Of a stretch of DNA of 64,000 nucleotides, positions 16,723-25,300 are shown in pieces (position 1 is the first letter of the stretch; each line of letters starts with the position of its first letter). The notes below the pieces were generated by a model that had not been told where the DNA came from, did no database searches, and saw only the letters and a list, made by a program, of their open reading frames with translations. The stretch lies in the NCBI GenBank assembly GCA_905214715.1, contig CAJMMT010000004.1, positions 62,001-126,000 of the forward strand. Direction: 5' to 3'. The DNA comes from an uncultured bacterium. Its GTDB lineage: Bacteria; Bacteroidota; Bacteroidia; Bacteroidales; Muribaculaceae. The translations under genes were made by a program, and so were the position numbers.

Positions 16723-16738
16723 AATCCCTTATTTCCTG

Positions 16739-18208
16739 CTACAGCGACCAATCGGTGCCGCTCTTGGTGTCTTTTACCGTAAAGCCCAAGGCGGCGAGAC
16801 GGTCGCGTATAAGGTCGCTTGTGGCCCAATCCTTGTTGGCTTTAGCGCTGCCGCGTATCTCCAGCAGAAGGTCTACCGCTCCCGAATATGCCTCTTCATG
16901 CGCTCCGCTCTCGGCTCCTCCCTCAAGTTTCATGCCGAGTATCTCGCCAAGGAATGTGTCATATAGCTTGCGCAGTTTCTCAATATCCTCTGCAGAGAGT
17001 TTGGCCTGTCCGTCGTATGCCTGGTTCACTGTCTTTCCGGCCTCGAACAATACGGCTATAACCTGCGGTGTGTTAAGATCGTCATCCATGGCGGCATAGC
17101 ACTTCTCGGCATAGTCGGGTACTTCCACGCTGCTCTTCTCGGCCGGCTGCAACTTCTGGAGTCTGCGATATATCTCCATCATCTTGTCAAGGGCTTTCTC
17201 CGCCGCCTGCAGGGCTTCGTTGCCGAAGTCCACTGTCGAGCGGTAATGGGCCTGAAGTATGAAGAACCTTATAACCATAGGACTGTAAGCCTGTTCCAGC
17301 AGTGGATGCGATCCATCCCAAAACTGTCCTAACGTTATGAAGTTGTTATATGATTTTCCCATCTTCTTTCCCTCGATGGTAATCATATTGTTGTGCATCC
17401 ACATCTTCACGGCCTCCTTGCCCTGCGATGCCACGCTCTGGGCAACCTCGCATTCATGATGCGGGAACAACAGGTCGAGGCCTCCCCCATGTATGTCGAA
17501 CTCGTCGCCGAGATATTTACGCGACATGGCCGTGCACTCCAAATGCCACCCCGGGAAACCTTCACTCCAAGGAGACGGCCAATGCATTATATGTTCCGGC
17601 TGGGCCTTTTTCCACAACGCGAAGTCCAGTGGATTCCGCTTTTCGCTCTGCCCGTCAAGTTCACGCGTAGTCGAGAGCAGATCATCAATGTTGCGCCCCG
17701 AAAGACGACCGTAATGGTAATCTTTGTTATACTTCGCCACATCGAAATATACCGACCCTTGCGATTCGTAGGCATAACCCGCGTCAAGTATCTGCTTCAC
17801 AAGCTCTATCTGCTCTATGATATGTCCCGACGCATGAGGTTCTATCGACGGTGGCAACACGTTCAGAGCCTCCATGTCCTTATGATAACGGTTCAGGTAA
17901 TGCTGAACCACCTCCATAGGCTCAAGCTGCTCCAGACGGGCCTTCTTGGCTATCTTGTCTTCCCCTTCGTCGGCATCATGTTCAAGATGACCTACGTCTG
18001 TTATGTTTCTTACATATCTCACCTTCAGGCCCATGTGAGTGAGGTATCTGAAAAGTATATCGAATGTTATGGCCGGACGGGCATGCCCTAAATGGGCATC
18101 GCCATAAACCGTCGGACCGCATACATACATTCCGGCATGACCCTCATGAAGAGGCTTGAACAACTCCTTCTTCCTGGTCATGGTATTGTAAAGTAATAAA
18201 TCGCGCAT
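16739..18208 (-). CDS. cysS: Cysteinyl-tRNA synthetase
   Basis: A class I aminoacyl-tRNA synthetase that charges tRNA-Cys. The zinc cysteine and HIGH-type motif are in MYVCGPTVYGDAHLGHARP near residues 27-45, the rest of the zinc site in GWHLECTA and LLFPHHECEVAQS, and KMSKS appears as KKMGKSYNN near 280. Length about 489 residues is normal. The frame is open to 18235; MRDLLLYNTMTRKKELF at 18208 matches the usual Bacteroidales N terminus and is chosen, but the start at 18235 is possible. It is divergent from surE. Confidence 0.96.
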   Translation of the reverse strand: MRDLLLYNTMTRKKELFKPLHEGHAGMYVCGPTVYGDAHLGHARPAITFDILFRYLTHMGLKVRYVRNITDVGHLEHDADEGEDKIAKKARLEQLEPMEVVQHYLNRYHKDMEALNVLPPSIEPHASGHIIEQIELVKQILDAGYAYESQGSVYFDVAKYNKDYHYGRLSGRNIDDLLSTTRELDGQSEKRNPLDFALWKKAQPEHIMHWPSPWSEGFPGWHLECTAMSRKYLGDEFDIHGGGLDLLFPHHECEVAQSVASQGKEAVKMWMHNNMITIEGKKMGKSYNNFITLGQFWDGSHPLLEQAYSPMVIRFFILQAHYRSTVDFGNEALQAAEKALDKMMEIYRRLQKLQPAEKSSVEVPDYAEKCYAAMDDDLNTPQVIAVLFEAGKTVNQAYDGQAKLSAEDIEKLRKLYDTFLGEILGMKLEGGAESGAHEEAYSGAVDLLLEIRGSAKANKDWATSDLIRDRLAALGFTVKDTKSGTDWSL

Positions 18209-18250
18209 TTCTATCTGTTTATGTTCTATTTTCATCCCCCTCGGCTTTGA

Positions 18251-18283
18251 ATTGCAAATATAACTATTTTTTGATTAATTTTG
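18251..18283 (+). promoter_or_regulatory. Promoter of surE
   Basis: ATTG (18251-18254) and TAATTTTG (18276-18283) are spaced by 21 bases. The ATG of surE follows at 18313. Confidence 0.6.
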
Positions 18284-18312
18284 TATCAAGTAAATATCTA
18301 CACCCAACCCTC

Positions 18313-19065
18313 ATGCTTATTTTAGTTTCAAACGACGACGGATTCCAGGCCCGTGGTGTCCACGAACTCATAAAGTTTCTCCTGCCCTACGGAGAAGTGG
18401 TAGCCATATGTCCCGAAGGGCCGCGTTCCGGCCAGTCTATGGCCCTCACTTTCAATCAGGCCCTGTATGTACGACAGCATCCCCACCCGGCCACGGGCGC
18501 GAAAATGTATTCCGTCAACGGCACTCCGGTAGACTGTGTGAAGCTTTCAACATACACAATCCTGAAAGGCAGACGGCCTGACCTCGTGGTAGCAGGCATA
18601 AACCATGGCTCCAATGCCGGTATAAATGTACTGTATAGCGGTACCATGGGCGCTGTTCAGGAAGCCTGCGGCATGGGAATTCCCGCCATAGGGTTCTCCC
18701 TTTGCGACCACGCCGAAGATGCCGACTTCTCAGAATGCCGCCCCTATATCGACACTCTTGTGCCCGCCATCCTCAAAAACGGTCTGCCCGAAGGTATTTT
18801 CCTGAATGTGAATATCCCGGCCGGAATAAAGCCGAAAGGCATGAGAATCACAACCGAATGCCGGGGCAACTGGAGCGAGGAATATCAGAAATACGAATCA
18901 CCCCACGGTGCCGAATTCTACATGCTCGCCGGGCATTTCATCAACGAGGAACCCGACAATGAACTTACCGACGAATGGGCCCTCCGCAACGGATACGTCT
19001 CAGTTACTCCCGAGCTGCTGAACCGCACCGCCCCCGAAACCCCGGAATGGCTCAAACGGCTCTGA
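18313..19065 (+). CDS. surE: 5'-nucleotidase/survival protein SurE
   Basis: A 250-residue SurE, a metal-dependent nucleoside monophosphate phosphatase. MLILVSNDDGFQARGVHEL carries the metal-binding Asp-Asp pair at the N terminus; PRSGQSMALT, VNGTPVDCVKL and VAGINHGSNAGINVLYSGTMGA are standard active-site segments. The open frame begins at 18247, but the ATG at 18313 starts exactly at the family N terminus and is downstream of the promoter. It is probably monocistronic. Confidence 0.95.
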   Translation: MLILVSNDDGFQARGVHELIKFLLPYGEVVAICPEGPRSGQSMALTFNQALYVRQHPHPATGAKMYSVNGTPVDCVKLSTYTILKGRRPDLVVAGINHGSNAGINVLYSGTMGAVQEACGMGIPAIGFSLCDHAEDADFSECRPYIDTLVPAILKNGLPEGIFLNVNIPAGIKPKGMRITTECRGNWSEEYQKYESPHGAEFYMLAGHFINEEPDNELTDEWALRNGYVSVTPELLNRTAPETPEWLKRL

Positions 19066-19090
19066 CATGTTGCAATGACCGCACGAACTA

Positions 19091-19121
19091 TTGCAAGGCT
19101 CGCCATTTTTCCCTATATTTG
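19091..19121 (+). promoter_or_regulatory. Promoter of the DUF3467 gene
   Basis: TTG (19091-19093) and TATATTTG (19114-19121) are spaced by 20 bases, upstream of the ATG at 19197. Confidence 0.6.
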
Positions 19122-19196
19122 CATTAGTGGCATCCCGTTCATGATGCACATAAACGTATAAATCTCATTAATAGAAATATTAAAAAAAACAATAAA

Positions 19197-19487
19197 ATGG
19201 CAGAACAAGAAAACAAAAACCAGCTACAGATTCAGCTGCGTCCCGAAACCGCCGACGGCAAGTACTCCAACCTCGCGATGATCGGCCACGGCCCAAATGA
19301 ATTCCTCATCGACTTCATCTTCGCCGCTCCCGGCATGCCCCAGGCTCCCGTTGTATCGAGAGTTATCATGAGCCCCGAAAACGCCAAACAGCTCATGTTC
19401 GCCCTCACCGACAACATCAAAAAATACGAAGCCCAGTTCGGCGAGATCCTCCCGCGCAACGCAAAAAACAAAATAGGCAACAACTAA
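19197..19487 (+). CDS. DUF3467 small protein
   Basis: A 96-residue soluble protein of the DUF3467 family, opening MAEQENKNQLQIQLRPE and carrying NLAMIGHGPNEFLIDFIFAAPGMPQAPVVSRVIMSPENAKQL in pieces typical of the family. No enzyme motif is seen and the function is not known to me. It stands alone with its own promoter and a strong terminator, which suggests abundant independent expression. Confidence 0.88.
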   Translation: MAEQENKNQLQIQLRPETADGKYSNLAMIGHGPNEFLIDFIFAAPGMPQAPVVSRVIMSPENAKQLMFALTDNIKKYEAQFGEILPRNAKNKIGNN

Positions 19488-19500
19488 TCGACTGACAACA

Positions 19501-19547
19501 GTAAAAGCAGCAGCCTCCGGAAAGAGACCGCTGCTTTTACCATTTCT
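19501..19547 (+). terminator. Terminator after the DUF3467 gene
   Basis: GTAAAAGCAGC (19501-19511) pairs perfectly with GCTGCTTTTAC (19530-19540), 13 bases after the stop; the A-rich arm gives U-tracts on either strand. Confidence 0.75.
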
Positions 19548-19586
19548 ACAAAAAAGCCTCCTCTCCTCCCAAAAAACTATTCCGCA

Positions 19587-20243
19587 GTGCTTACCCTGAC
19601 CGATATAAACAAAAGCTACGGGCCCTTACATGTGGTCCGCAACGTCTCCCTCGAAGTTAGGCAGGCTGAGATCCTCGCAATCATAGGTCCCTCCGGTGCC
19701 GGCAAAACAACATTGCTGCAAATCGCCGGTACCCTCGACCGTCCCGATTCCGGCAGCGTCAAGTACGGCGACAAAGAAATAACGACTCTCTCAGACCGGA
19801 AACTATCCCAATTCCGAAACCGCAATATTGGTTTCATCTTCCAATTCCACCAACTGCTCGCCGAATTCTCCGCACGCGAAAACGTAGCCCTGCCTGCTAT
19901 GATCGCAGGTGAAAGCCGACGTAAAGCCCTCGCACGAGCCGACGAGCTACTCGCCCTGCTCGGCATAGAAAGCCGGGCCACCCATAAACCCGCCCAACTC
20001 TCGGGAGGCGAAAAACAGCGAGTGGCCATAGCCCGGGCGCTCGTGAACTCCCCGGAAATAATTTTTGCCGACGAGCCCACAGGCTCCCTCGACACCGCGA
20101 ACCGAGACGAAATCATGAACATAATCTCCGATCTCCGCGACCGCACCTCCACCACATTCGTAATAGTAACCCACGACCCCACAATAGCCGCCACCGCCAA
20201 CCGCGTAATAACCATGCAAGACGGCCAAATCAAACCAGAATAA
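19587..20243 (+). CDS. LolD-like ABC transporter ATP-binding protein
   Basis: A 218-residue ATPase of the LolD/MacB/FtsE class. Walker A is GPSGAGKTT near residue 33, the signature is LSGGEKQRVAIARAL, Walker B is IIFADEPTGSLD and the switch histidine is in FVIVTHDPT. LolD with LolC/E frees lipoproteins from the inner membrane. The start is a GTG at 19587; no upstream ATG is in frame. No permease gene is adjacent, so the exact partner is not known from this window. Confidence 0.88.
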   Translation: MLTLTDINKSYGPLHVVRNVSLEVRQAEILAIIGPSGAGKTTLLQIAGTLDRPDSGSVKYGDKEITTLSDRKLSQFRNRNIGFIFQFHQLLAEFSARENVALPAMIAGESRRKALARADELLALLGIESRATHKPAQLSGGEKQRVAIARALVNSPEIIFADEPTGSLDTANRDEIMNIISDLRDRTSTTFVIVTHDPTIAATANRVITMQDGQIKPE

Positions 20244-20304
20244 CCCCATCAGCCCCTACCCATCGGCCCCCTACCCTCTCAGCCCTCCATAACCCTCAAA
20301 AATC

Positions 20305-20330
20305 GTGGTCCGAACGAAGTGAGGACTACC
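20305..20330 (+). repeat. GTGGTCC hairpin repeat, copy 1
   Basis: Stem GTGGTCC and GGACTAC flank an 11-nt loop with the CGAAGT core; one G-T pair. It lies 61 bases after the LolD-like gene. Copies 2-5 are at 24039, 26317, 30548 and 62896, all on the plus strand. Confidence 0.75.
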
Positions 20331-20378
20331 CTCTTAAAACTATCCCCTCTTATTCCCAATAACCCTCTGCATCAAGCC

Positions 20379-20399
20379 CTTGCCGGTCGAAGCGGCAAG
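20379..20399 (+). repeat. CGAAGC-loop hairpin repeat, copy D
   Basis: Stem CTTGCC (20379-20384) with GGCAAG (20394-20399) around a 9-nt loop ending CGAAGC. Against copy A the third stem pair has changed from C-G to T-A on both sides. Between here and 20598 I see only A/C-rich sequence, including a GCGGAAGCCGAGGT segment (about 20424) shared with 26255, and no gene. Confidence 0.5.
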
Positions 20400-20598
20400 C
20401 CAAATGTCCCATCCCCTTTACCATGCCAAGGCGGAAGCCGAGGTCTCCTTTCCCTTCGCTCTTGAAAAAAGACTCAAGTATTTCTTGGTAAAAGCTCAAG
20501 TTTCCGGGAAAGTATTTTAAAGAAAGGCCCGAGGCTTCAGCCGCAGGTTCTTCGTTTTTGATTTTTTAACAAATTAATCCAAAAAAAATACCATTTCC

Positions 20599-20630
20599 TT
20601 TGTGTGAATCCAAAACTTTTACTAATTTTG
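20599..20630 (+). promoter_or_regulatory. Promoter of the ~200-nt RNA candidate
   Basis: TTTG (20599-20602) and TAATTTTG (20623-20630) are spaced by exactly 20 bases, a consensus-quality Bacteroidetes promoter in a gene-free stretch. Confidence 0.7.
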
Positions 20631-20635
20631 CAATG

Positions 20636-20837
20636 CCCTTCTGTTGTGCAAGGAGCAGGAGGGTTAGTGAAGTAATTCTTCTCATAAGACCAATTAATCG
20701 TTTCATTGACAATTTATTGTTGCATTAGTAAAGTTATGGATTAATAAATTAGGATTAGGACAGAACACAGTTTCTCGCGAAGGATTTCGAGGGAAACTGG
20801 AAAAAAGAGGCACGTAGCGATTACGGGCCTCTTTTTT
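20636..20837 (+). ncRNA. Structured RNA candidate, about 200 nt
   Basis: Between a strong promoter and a strong terminator there is no ORF but several hairpins. The 5' hairpin CCCTTCTG (20636-20643) pairs with CAGGAGGG (20656-20663). A central domain is closed by ATTAATC and GATTAAT and holds ACAATTTATTGT. CAGTTTC and GAAACTG form another hairpin near 20768-20798. The end is a terminator, AAAAGAGGC with GCCTCTTTT, T-run to 20837, with an inner CGTA/TACG helix. The size would suit 6S RNA or another housekeeping RNA, but I cannot confirm a family. Confidence 0.6.
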
Positions 20838-20906
20838 CATTCCCTATACCCGTCAATAAATCCTTCCACCAGTTTGTTTATCTTATAAATCTTAAGTATA
20901 TTTGTT

Positions 20907-21097
20907 GAAGTGATTTAAACTTTTTTCGCGTTTAAGGTTCTTTAAGATTTTGAGCAGGTTTTTCTTCTTGATGAGGGAGCCATGCGGGCATGGCGACTGA
21001 AGAAAGAAGGAAAAGATGTCAAAATATTGAAGAAGATTAAGCGCGAAGTAAACACTTTCCATTATTCTAAGTTTACGTAAAAAGTTTAAATCACTTC
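20907..21097. mobile_element. MITE-like fold-back element, 191 bp
   Basis: Perfect 19-bp terminal inverted repeats GAAGTGATTTAAACTTTTT (20907-20925) and its complement (21079-21097). The dyad continues imperfectly inward (TTCGCG against CGCGAA, TTTTGAG against GTCAAAA) to a central GCCATGC/GCATGGC hairpin near 20980, so the whole piece can fold into one long hairpin. A frame reading LDEGAMRAWRLKKEGKDV through its middle to a TAA near 21080 could be a remnant of a transposase end or chance. No target-site duplication is obvious. Confidence 0.55.
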
Positions 21098-21170
21098 ACA
21101 ATTTACTTTTCAGGTTCAGATGCTATCTTGAACTTGTTTTGATACTTTTCGGAGGAGGAACAGTTATAAT

Positions 21171-22988
21171 ATGCCAAACAAATTAGTACAAATTGTCGAC
21201 CGCAACGCTGCCAAGTACCAAGATCGGGAAGCATGGCGTTTCTGCTGGAGAAAAGAGGGCGACTGGCTCTCCACATCCTGGAATGAATTCGCCGCACAGG
21301 TAAACGTGGCCGCTCACGCGCTTGCCGCTCTTGGGCTCCTTGAAAAAGATACGATCGCGATTTGCTCTCCTAACACTCCTCAAATCCTTATTGCAGAATT
21401 AGGGGCCTTTAAAAACCGGATCGCCGCGATACCTCTGTATAGCAGTTCTTCCCAGGAGCAGTTCGACTTCATTGTAGACAATGGTGAGGCAAAGATACTT
21501 TTCGTTGGAGACAAGCATCAGTACCCACTCGCTATCAATTATTGGAGAAGACACAAACAGCAGATCTCAAAAATAGTAATCTTCAAAAACGACGGTCTCT
21601 CGACAGACCCCGACGACAACGTCTCGATTGTATGGGATGAATTCATCCGAATAGGGATGGAAGCATCCGCCGATATCCGCCGGGAGGTAACGGCCCGATC
21701 CGACAGGGGCGAACCGCAAGACATCGCCACCCTCATTTACACATCCGGTACTACCGGCGAGCCAAAAGGTGTCTGCATTTCCCACTCAAACTACGACGCA
21801 TGCATCGACACTCACCTGAGCCTGCTTACAATGGTCTCGGACAACGATCTCTCGATGGCTTTCCTCCCTATGAGCCATATACTCGAAAAGGCTTGGTGCT
21901 TCTTCTGCATCACAAAAGGTATTAGAATCGCTTTCAACTACGACCCGAGAACCATACAAGACACAATCAAGACCGTCAATCCAACCGTCATGACATGCGT
22001 ACCCCGTTTTTGGGAAAAAGTATACGCCGGAGTGAAGGAAAAGATCGAGTCTTCGTCATTCTTGGCCCGCATGGTTTTCCGACGCGCCATAGCCGTCGGA
22101 AAACGAAGGAACCTTGATTTCAAACGTCTGGGAAGACGTGTGCCGCGTCTCCTTGAAGCTGAATACCGTTTCTGGGACAAGAAACTGTTCTCGAAAGTCA
22201 AACTGGCGGTAGGCATTCCGAAGCCGAATATATTCCCTACTGCAGGTGCTCCGCTCAGCGACCGTATATGTGAGTTCATGCACTCCATAGGCATCGACGT
22301 GGTTATCGGATATGGTCTTAGCGAAACTACCGCTACCGTTAGCTGCTTTCCGCAGATAGGCTATCAGATAGGCACGGTTGGGCTTCCTCTTCCATGCGTC
22401 AAAGTCCGAATCGACAAATCCGGCGAGATTCTCGTGAAAGGGCCCACCGTAACATCCGGATACTTCAAAAACCCGGAAGCTAATCTGCAGGCCTTCACCG
22501 ACGACGGCTTCTTCCGAACCGGAGATGCCGGATATCTAACCGAAGATGGAGCAATTGTGCTGACAGAGCGCGTTAAAGACTTGTTCAAGACCTCAAACGG
22601 AAAATACATAGCCCCTCAGATGCTTGAAAGCCGTTTGGCCGAAAACAAATATATCGACGAGGTTGCGATCATCGGCGACCAACGGAAATATGTCTCGGCT
22701 CTGATAGTGCCTAACTACTCACAGCTGAAACGTTGGGCGGCCAACGAAGGTCTGCACTTCCCCGACACCGAAGCCATGGTCTCCGACCCCCGCACAGTCA
22801 ATTTCGTGATGTCGCAGATCGAACCGGTACAGAAGGGGCTCGCATCTTACGAAAAGATAAAGAAAATCACACTTCTCCCCAACCATTTCTCGATTATGCA
22901 CGGCGAAGTCACCAATACAATGAAGGTGCGTCGCTCCATTGTGGCAAAAAGGTACCACCGAGAGATTGAAAAAATGTATGAAGACTGA
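21171..22988 (+). CDS. Long-chain acyl-CoA synthetase (AMP-forming)
   Basis: A 605-residue ANL-superfamily ligase of the FadD15/long-chain type, which activates fatty acids as acyl-AMP and then acyl-CoA. P-loop-like TLIYTSGTTGEPKGV lies near residue 190, GYGLSETTATVS near 385, GEILVKGPTVTSGYFKNPEA near 420 and TGDAGYLTEDG near 445, with the catalytic lysine region VKDLFKTSNGKYIAPQ. No membrane segment. An AGGAGG sequence at 21152-21157 precedes the ATG by 13 bases, which is unusual in Bacteroidetes. It overlaps the next gene by 11 bases. Confidence 0.93.
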   Translation: MPNKLVQIVDRNAAKYQDREAWRFCWRKEGDWLSTSWNEFAAQVNVAAHALAALGLLEKDTIAICSPNTPQILIAELGAFKNRIAAIPLYSSSSQEQFDFIVDNGEAKILFVGDKHQYPLAINYWRRHKQQISKIVIFKNDGLSTDPDDNVSIVWDEFIRIGMEASADIRREVTARSDRGEPQDIATLIYTSGTTGEPKGVCISHSNYDACIDTHLSLLTMVSDNDLSMAFLPMSHILEKAWCFFCITKGIRIAFNYDPRTIQDTIKTVNPTVMTCVPRFWEKVYAGVKEKIESSSFLARMVFRRAIAVGKRRNLDFKRLGRRVPRLLEAEYRFWDKKLFSKVKLAVGIPKPNIFPTAGAPLSDRICEFMHSIGIDVVIGYGLSETTATVSCFPQIGYQIGTVGLPLPCVKVRIDKSGEILVKGPTVTSGYFKNPEANLQAFTDDGFFRTGDAGYLTEDGAIVLTERVKDLFKTSNGKYIAPQMLESRLAENKYIDEVAIIGDQRKYVSALIVPNYSQLKRWAANEGLHFPDTEAMVSDPRTVNFVMSQIEPVQKGLASYEKIKKITLLPNHFSIMHGEVTNTMKVRRSIVAKRYHREIEKMYED

Positions 22989-24009
22989 CCATATAATTCC
23001 GGCGGATGCCGATCTGCGGTCCGCACTCACGGCCCTGAACCGCCTATCCGGCGGACCGATGACTCTGTTTGTCTGCGATACCGATGCCAAAATCATCGGA
23101 TCCCTCACCGATGGAGACATAAGGCGTGCCATTATTACCGGAGCATCTCTTGAATCAACCGCAGGAGATATCGCCCACCGGGCCTTCCTCGCGCTCTCTC
23201 CCGGATCAGACAGATTCGAAGTTTTTGCGCAAGCCAGAAAACTGCATATATCTCTCCTACCCTCCCTCGATGAAGAGGGACACCTTGTCGAAGTAGTCGA
23301 TCTCGCGCATACAAAAGCCGCTCTTCCTATCGAGGCGGTGCTGATGGCAGGGGGGAAAGGCGAACGATTAAGGCCCCTCACCCTCGACTGCCCGAAGCCG
23401 TTGTTGAAAGTCGGCGACAAAGCTATTATAGACTACAACGTAGATGAACTGATAAGCGTAGGGGCCGATCATATATATATTACCGTCAATTACCTTAAAG
23501 AGCAGATAATAGATCATTTCAAGAACTCGCCTCAGGCATCACGGGTAACATGCGTAGCGGAGCCCGTACGACTTGGGACAATAGGAAGCCTTTCGCTCGT
23601 ACCTCCTCTCACGCAACCCACGTTACTTCTAATGAACTCCGACCTCCTCACAAACCTCGACTACGAGTCCATGTATCTGCATCACACCCGCAGCGGCGAC
23701 GACCTCACGATGGCAGTGGTTCCTTACACTGTTTCCGTTCCCTTCTCGATAATACGTTCTCAAGACAACAGGGTAGTAGGTCTCACCGAGAAACCGACCT
23801 TCAACTATTTCGCCGGAGCCGGTGTTTACATGATGCGTTCCGAACTTGTAAAACGTATTCCGCGCAATGAATACCTCGATGCTCCCGACTTCATCCTCAA
23901 ATTGATTGAAGATGGCTTCAAAGTAGGTCAATTCCCGATAGTAGGCCGATGGATAGACATAGGCTCCCCCGACGACTACCGCTACGCCTGCGAGATAATG
24001 CGCACCTGA
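22978..24009 (+). CDS. CBS-domain sugar-phosphate nucleotidyltransferase
   Basis: A 343-residue two-part protein. Residues 1-115 are a CBS pair (MTLFVCDTDAKIIGSLTDGDIRRAIITGAS, LLPSLDEEGHLVEVVDL), which usually binds adenosine nucleotides. Residues about 118-343 are an NTP_transferase (RmlA/ManC fold) with EAVLMAGGKGERLRPLT, CPKPLLKVG and GSLSLVPP. The arrangement matches guanylyltransferases such as PtmE of the legionaminic acid pathway and related heptose/hexosamine-1-phosphate enzymes; the substrate here is unknown. The ATG at 22978 overlaps the acyl-CoA ligase stop. No other legionaminate genes are nearby. Confidence 0.85.
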   Translation: MKTDHIIPADADLRSALTALNRLSGGPMTLFVCDTDAKIIGSLTDGDIRRAIITGASLESTAGDIAHRAFLALSPGSDRFEVFAQARKLHISLLPSLDEEGHLVEVVDLAHTKAALPIEAVLMAGGKGERLRPLTLDCPKPLLKVGDKAIIDYNVDELISVGADHIYITVNYLKEQIIDHFKNSPQASRVTCVAEPVRLGTIGSLSLVPPLTQPTLLLMNSDLLTNLDYESMYLHHTRSGDDLTMAVVPYTVSVPFSIIRSQDNRVVGLTEKPTFNYFAGAGVYMMRSELVKRIPRNEYLDAPDFILKLIEDGFKVGQFPIVGRWIDIGSPDDYRYACEIMRT

Positions 24010-24038
24010 TAATCAAAAAGCCGAAATAATCAAAAATA

Positions 24039-24064
24039 GTGGTCCGAACAAAGTGAGGGCTACC
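24039..24064 (+). repeat. GTGGTCC hairpin repeat, copy 2, with duplicated tail
   Basis: Same 26-base element as at 20305 with the right arm GGGCTAC, still pairing through a G-T wobble. The tail CTACCCTGAAAAA is repeated at 24088-24100, so part of the element is duplicated between here and obg. Confidence 0.75.
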
Positions 24065-24125
24065 CTGAAAAAGGACTGAAAAAGGACTACCCTGAAAAAA
24101 GAACCGTAACAATAACCGAAAAAAA

Positions 24126-25298
24126 ATGGCAGAATCCAATTTCATTGACTATGTAAAGATTCTTTGCCGCTCTGGCAAAGGCGGTGCCGGCAGCAGGCAC
24201 TTCCATCGCGCTAAATATATACCGAAAGGAGGACCCGACGGCGGCGACGGCGGACGGGGCGGCCATATAATACTGAAGGGCAACCGGCATATGTGGACTC
24301 TTCTCCCATTACGCTACCAGCGCCACATTTTCGCTACCGATGGTCAGTCCGGCGGTGAAAACCGGTCTTTCGGCAAAGATGGAGAAGACCGCATTATCGA
24401 GGTCCCGATAGGAACCACTGTCTTCGATGCCGAATCTGGCGAATACCTCTGCGAAGTTACGGAAGACGGCCAGGAAATAAAACTGCTGCGCGGTGGCAAA
24501 GGGGGACTGGGAAACTGCCATTTCGCCACATCCACCAACCGTGCGCCAAGATACGCGCAGCCTGGACAGCCGGCTATCGAGAAGGCTGTAGTCCTCGAAC
24601 TTAAATTGCTCGGAGATGTCGGGCTCGTAGGTTTCCCAAATGCCGGCAAATCTACTCTTCTTTCCGCCCTCTCCGCAGCCAAACCCAAGATTGCCGACTA
24701 TCCCTTTACAACAATGGAGCCACAGCTTGGCATAGTGCAATATCGTGGCGATAAATCGTTTGTCATGGCCGACATCCCGGGTATTATCGAGGGTGCCAGC
24801 GAAGGGAAAGGACTGGGACTCCGCTTCCTGCGCCATATCGAGCGAAATGCCGTGCTTCTCTTCATGGTCCCGGCTGATTCCGACGATATCAGGCATGACT
24901 ATGAAGTATTGTTGAACGAAGTACGCGAATTCAACCCCGAACTTGCCGACAAGAGCCGGGTTCTCGCCATTACAAAATGCGACATGCTCGACGACGAACT
25001 CTTCGAAGACATAAAGGCAGAAGTGCCCGACGATGTTACCACTGTCTTCATATCGGCCGTTTCAGGGCAAGGTCTTTCCGAACTCAAGGATGTCCTGTGG
25101 CGTGAAATAAATTCCGAAGACAACCTTGTAGCCTCTACCATCACTCACCGTCCTCTCGATTCTCGTCATCGCGTCAACGAAGAAGATGACTTCATCTTCG
25201 CTCAGGAGACCAACGAAGAGGATGAAGACCGTCTCCCTGAGACCGATGAGGAATGGAACGATGAGTTCTGGGATGAAGAAAGTTCCGTAAACGGCTAA
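24126..25298 (+). CDS. obg: GTPase Obg/CgtA
   Basis: A 390-residue essential GTPase involved in 50S ribosome assembly and growth control. The glycine-rich Obg domain (FIDYVKILCRSGKGGAGSRHFHRAKYIPKGGPDGGDGGRGGH, residues about 5-46) is followed by the G domain with GFPNAGKSTLL near 178, DIPGIIEGASEGKGLG and ITKCDML. The C-terminal ~50 residues are acidic, as in many Bacteroidetes Obg proteins. It ends 2 bases before the acyltransferase start. Confidence 0.96.
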   Translation: MAESNFIDYVKILCRSGKGGAGSRHFHRAKYIPKGGPDGGDGGRGGHIILKGNRHMWTLLPLRYQRHIFATDGQSGGENRSFGKDGEDRIIEVPIGTTVFDAESGEYLCEVTEDGQEIKLLRGGKGGLGNCHFATSTNRAPRYAQPGQPAIEKAVVLELKLLGDVGLVGFPNAGKSTLLSALSAAKPKIADYPFTTMEPQLGIVQYRGDKSFVMADIPGIIEGASEGKGLGLRFLRHIERNAVLLFMVPADSDDIRHDYEVLLNEVREFNPELADKSRVLAITKCDMLDDELFEDIKAEVPDDVTTVFISAVSGQGLSELKDVLWREINSEDNLVASTITHRPLDSRHRVNEEDDFIFAQETNEEDEDRLPETDEEWNDEFWDEESSVNG

Positions 25299-25300
25299 TC

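Noticed and set aside
20636..20837. Naming the RNA candidate as 6S RNA
   Set aside because: The size fits, but the 5' end forms a local hairpin instead of a long helix with the 3' end, and I cannot run a covariance search.
20943..21082. Short peptide frame inside the 191-bp fold-back element (LDEGAMRAW...)
   Set aside because: No start codon in a good context and it is part of the imperfect inverted repeat; kept only as a remark on the element.
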